A DNA stretch of 7,272 nucleotides from Methylococcaceae bacterium (GTDB lineage: Bacteria; Pseudomonadota; Gammaproteobacteria; Methylococcales; Methylomonadaceae): positions 1-7,272 of the forward strand of contig SXIZ01000234.1 of assembly GCA_005779525.1 (NCBI GenBank), written 5' to 3'. The position numbers were made by a program, and so were the translations under genes. This document shows positions 5,140-7,272 of this stretch, one piece after another (position 1 is the first letter of the stretch; every line of letters begins with the position of its first letter). The notes under the pieces are model-generated. The model saw nothing but the letters and a program-made list of their open reading frames with translations. It was not told the DNA's origin and made no database searches.

Positions 5140-6021
5140 ATGCATCAGTCATTTAACACCATCGGCATTATCGGTAAAGCTAATGATCCAAGCATCGCTA
5201 GTACACTGACTATTCTTTATCACTATTTATTGCGTAACAAGCATCAAATCATTATTGAACGTAATACCGCAGCATTATTGACTGATTTGGAGGTAGAGGT
5301 CTGTGATCTGTACGAAATTGGGCTGCGCGCAGATTTAGTGATTGCTGCAGGCGGTGATGGGACGTTTTTAAATGCTGCCCGAGCGATTGCAAATTTAGAT
5401 ATTCCGCTAGTTGGGGTAAATTTGGGGCGTTTGGGATTTTTAACCGATATTTCGCCCGATGAACTGTTGACCAAGCTGACTGCGATTTTATCGGGGCAGT
5501 ATAAAGAAGAGCACCGCTACTTGTTGCGCACTAAAATTATCCGTGATCAACACGTTATTCATGAAGAAACCGCGGTCAATGAAGTAGTGATCCATCGCTG
5601 GATTACGCCTAGCATGATCGAAATCATCACTAAAATCGATGGCGTCTACTTAAACTCGCAGCGCTCCGATGGTTTGATTATCTCAACACCCACAGGGTCC
5701 ACGGCGTATGCGCTGTCTGCAGGCGGTCCCATTATGCATCCTAGTCTTAATGCCTTAGTGCTGGTGCCGTTGAATCCACATACGTTTTCGAATCGTCCGA
5801 TAGTGGTCAGTGATAGTGCCGAAATTGAAATTAGTTTTTATCAAACTAAACAAATCAACGCCTTAGTTTCGTGTGATCATGTAGAAATTCCCGAAGTGCT
5901 GATCAGCGACAAGATCTTAATCAAAAAAGACCCTAAGCCGATCACCATACTTCATCCCCAAGGCCATGATTTTTTTAATACCTTACGTAAAAAACTCAAC
6001 TGGAGTGGTGGCTACCATTAA
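5140..6021 (+). CDS. nadK: NAD kinase
   Basis: This cytoplasmic enzyme phosphorylates NAD to NADP, the only de novo source of NADP in most bacteria. The 293-residue length equals the gammaproteobacterial norm. All diagnostic motifs are present: the GGDGT loop at 71-75 with catalytic Asp73, the GVNLGRLGFLTD segment (92-103), the NE pair at 147-148 in TAVNEVV, the glycine-rich SDGLIISTPTGSTAYALSAGGP region (176-197), and the SNRP segment at 217-220. The C-terminus, FFNTLRKKLNW, is typical of the enterobacterial-type enzyme. The ATG at 5140 gives the expected short lead into the first beta strand (TIGIIGK). The stop is 6 nt before recN, so the two are almost certainly cotranscribed, the arrangement also seen in Escherichia coli. 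Confidence 0.97.
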   Translation: MHQSFNTIGIIGKANDPSIASTLTILYHYLLRNKHQIIIERNTAALLTDLEVEVCDLYEIGLRADLVIAAGGDGTFLNAARAIANLDIPLVGVNLGRLGFLTDISPDELLTKLTAILSGQYKEEHRYLLRTKIIRDQHVIHEETAVNEVVIHRWITPSMIEIITKIDGVYLNSQRSDGLIISTPTGSTAYALSAGGPIMHPSLNALVLVPLNPHTFSNRPIVVSDSAEIEISFYQTKQINALVSCDHVEIPEVLISDKILIKKDPKPITILHPQGHDFFNTLRKKLNWSGGYH

Positions 6022-6027
6022 AGCGCT

Positions 6028-7272
6028 ATGTTATTAAATCTCAATATTTCCGACCTAGCGGTCGTTAAAAGCTTAAATCTCGAATTACATTCCGGGATGT
6101 CTGTGTTAACGGGCGAAACCGGGGCAGGTAAATCCATTTTACTCACCGCCTTGGGCTTAGCCCTCGGTAACCGTGCGGATTCGGGTTACATCCGTCCGGG
6201 GAGTAAACGCGCAGATATTACTCTGGAATTTGATTTAGTCGATGCGCCGTTGGCACAACAATGGTTGATCGACAATGATCTTGATCATGACGGGCAATGT
6301 TTAATTCGGCGCACCATCAGTGATGATGGACGTTCTAAAGCCTATATTAACGGCACGCCTGTCACCTTGCAGGCCTTGCAGGGACTGAGCGAAAAATTGA
6401 TCGAAATTCACGGCCAGCATGCGCATTTAACCTTGCTTAACCCGGATGAACAGCGCCGTTTATTGGATAACTATGCGCGGAACCAGCAACATATTTTGGA
6501 TAGTTATGCGCAAAACCAGCCGTTGGTCGAGCAAGTCAATCAACTGTTTCATCACTGGCAGCAGGCGAACCAAGAGTTAGAGCGGTTGGTGAAAACTGAA
6601 AAAGAGCGGCATGAGCGTAAAGAACTTTTGCAATATCAATTGGACGAACTGCAAAGCCTGGATTTGCAAAACTTCGATTATGCGGCGTTATCTGATGAGC
6701 ATGCAAAACTGGCGCACTTGGGCGAAATTCTCAGCATAGGACAAAGCCAGCTCGATGCTTTGTATGAAAGCGATAGACATGCAATCAATCAAGCATTACA
6801 GCAAAGTATTCAAGCCTTGCAACAAATTGCGCGTTTTGCGCCAGAATTAGAAAGTATTTGTAGTCAATTGACGGAGGCACAAATTCAGTTGGAAGAAGCG
6901 GCCACCGAATTACGCCGTTATTTAGAAATGCAAGAGGCTGATCCACAACGCTTAGAATTTTTGGAAAGCCAAATCGGGGTGATCCATAATCTAAGTCGTA
7001 AGCATCAAGTCGCCCCCGAAGCCCTGGCTAAACTAGCCAATACTATCGAAAGCGAATTATTCAGCTATACTCAAAGTAGTGAACGTATTACTGAATTGCA
7101 ACTGAGTGCGCAGCAGTGTGCCGCGCAATATCAGGAACTGGCGCTGCAATTATCACTTAAACGCCAGCAGAGTGGCTTGGATTTGCAGCAACATATTTCC
7201 AGTATGATTAAAGAACTGGGGATGCCGCAAGGCGAGTTTCTGGTCAGTATCGCCCCATTGGAAGACCATAAA
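6028..7272 (+). CDS. recN: DNA repair protein RecN (5' part, cut by window edge)
   Basis: RecN is an SMC-like ATPase that gathers DNA ends and supports RecA during double-strand-break repair. The window holds 415 codons, open to the last base; family proteins are about 550-560 residues, so the Walker B and signature motifs lie beyond the edge. Visible features are the N-terminal LNISDLAVV strand, Walker A GETGAGKS (29-36), the LIRR..GRSKAYINGTPV region (92-112) and the RecN-typical HGQHAHLTLLNPDEQRRLLD region (128-147). From about residue 155 onward a Gln/Glu/Leu-rich helical region forms the coiled-coil arm. The ATG at 6028 is 6 nt after the nadK stop; no close Shine-Dalgarno is seen, so coupling to nadK translation is likely. 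In E. coli recN is LexA-controlled; no LexA box is evident in the short gap here. Confidence 0.96.
   Translation, partial: MLLNLNISDLAVVKSLNLELHSGMSVLTGETGAGKSILLTALGLALGNRADSGYIRPGSKRADITLEFDLVDAPLAQQWLIDNDLDHDGQCLIRRTISDDGRSKAYINGTPVTLQALQGLSEKLIEIHGQHAHLTLLNPDEQRRLLDNYARNQQHILDSYAQNQPLVEQVNQLFHHWQQANQELERLVKTEKERHERKELLQYQLDELQSLDLQNFDYAALSDEHAKLAHLGEILSIGQSQLDALYESDRHAINQALQQSIQALQQIARFAPELESICSQLTEAQIQLEEAATELRRYLEMQEADPQRLEFLESQIGVIHNLSRKHQVAPEALAKLANTIESELFSYTQSSERITELQLSAQQCAAQYQELALQLSLKRQQSGLDLQQHISSMIKELGMPQGEFLVSIAPLEDHK

Noticed and set aside
1..7272. CRISPR array, prophage or defence system
   Set aside because: No regularly spaced direct repeats, phage genes or nuclease/toxin-like proteins are present; the genes are metabolic and housekeeping.

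Overview
This window looks like a chromosomal segment of a sulfur-oxidising gammaproteobacterium with mid-range GC. The evidence is a sox thiosulfate-oxidation cluster (soxY-soxZ-soxA, minus strand) on the left and the typical gammaproteobacterial nadK-recN pair (plus strand) on the right. I cannot name the genus. A Thiotrichales- or Chromatiales-like sulfur bacterium is a reasonable guess. All genes are colinear with known families and none appears broken. recN runs off the right edge.

Layout. Positions 1-315 hold no gene but carry a compact palindromic element at about 27-119: a perfect 12-bp inverted repeat with GTAG/CTAC ends encloses two strong hairpins that share an apex motif. It resembles a REPIN/BIME-type repeat. 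Several small palindromes follow it. Minus-strand soxYZA then occupies 316-1933: a Tat-exported SoxY with the C-terminal GGCGG arm, the SoxZ scaffold partner, and a mono-haem type SoxA cytochrome. No soxX is visible beside them. An 89-bp divergent spacer separates soxY from a plus-strand group at 2023-4018: a class II aldolase/adducin-family protein, a monomeric glutaredoxin (grxC) and an ATP-grasp ligase. The ligase's N-terminus resembles, from memory, the COG1821/MfnD-like proteins of C1 metabolism. Next come a six-helix membrane protein of the PuuD/urate-oxidase N-terminal family without its cytochrome domain (4175-4873), a spacer with a nested inverted repeat (4874-5139), nadK (5140-6021) and the first 415 codons of recN (6028-7272).

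Function. SoxY carries the sulfur substrate on its C-terminal cysteine, SoxZ supports SoxY, and SoxA with its partner SoxX (elsewhere) would couple thiosulfate oxidatively to that cysteine in the periplasm. NadK supplies NADP and RecN acts in double-strand-break repair. The aldolase/Grx/ATP-grasp trio is the least understood part. If the ligase is MfnD-like, the organism may also carry a methanofuran/tetrahydromethanopterin-type C1 pathway. That is inference, to be tested against the rest of the genome.
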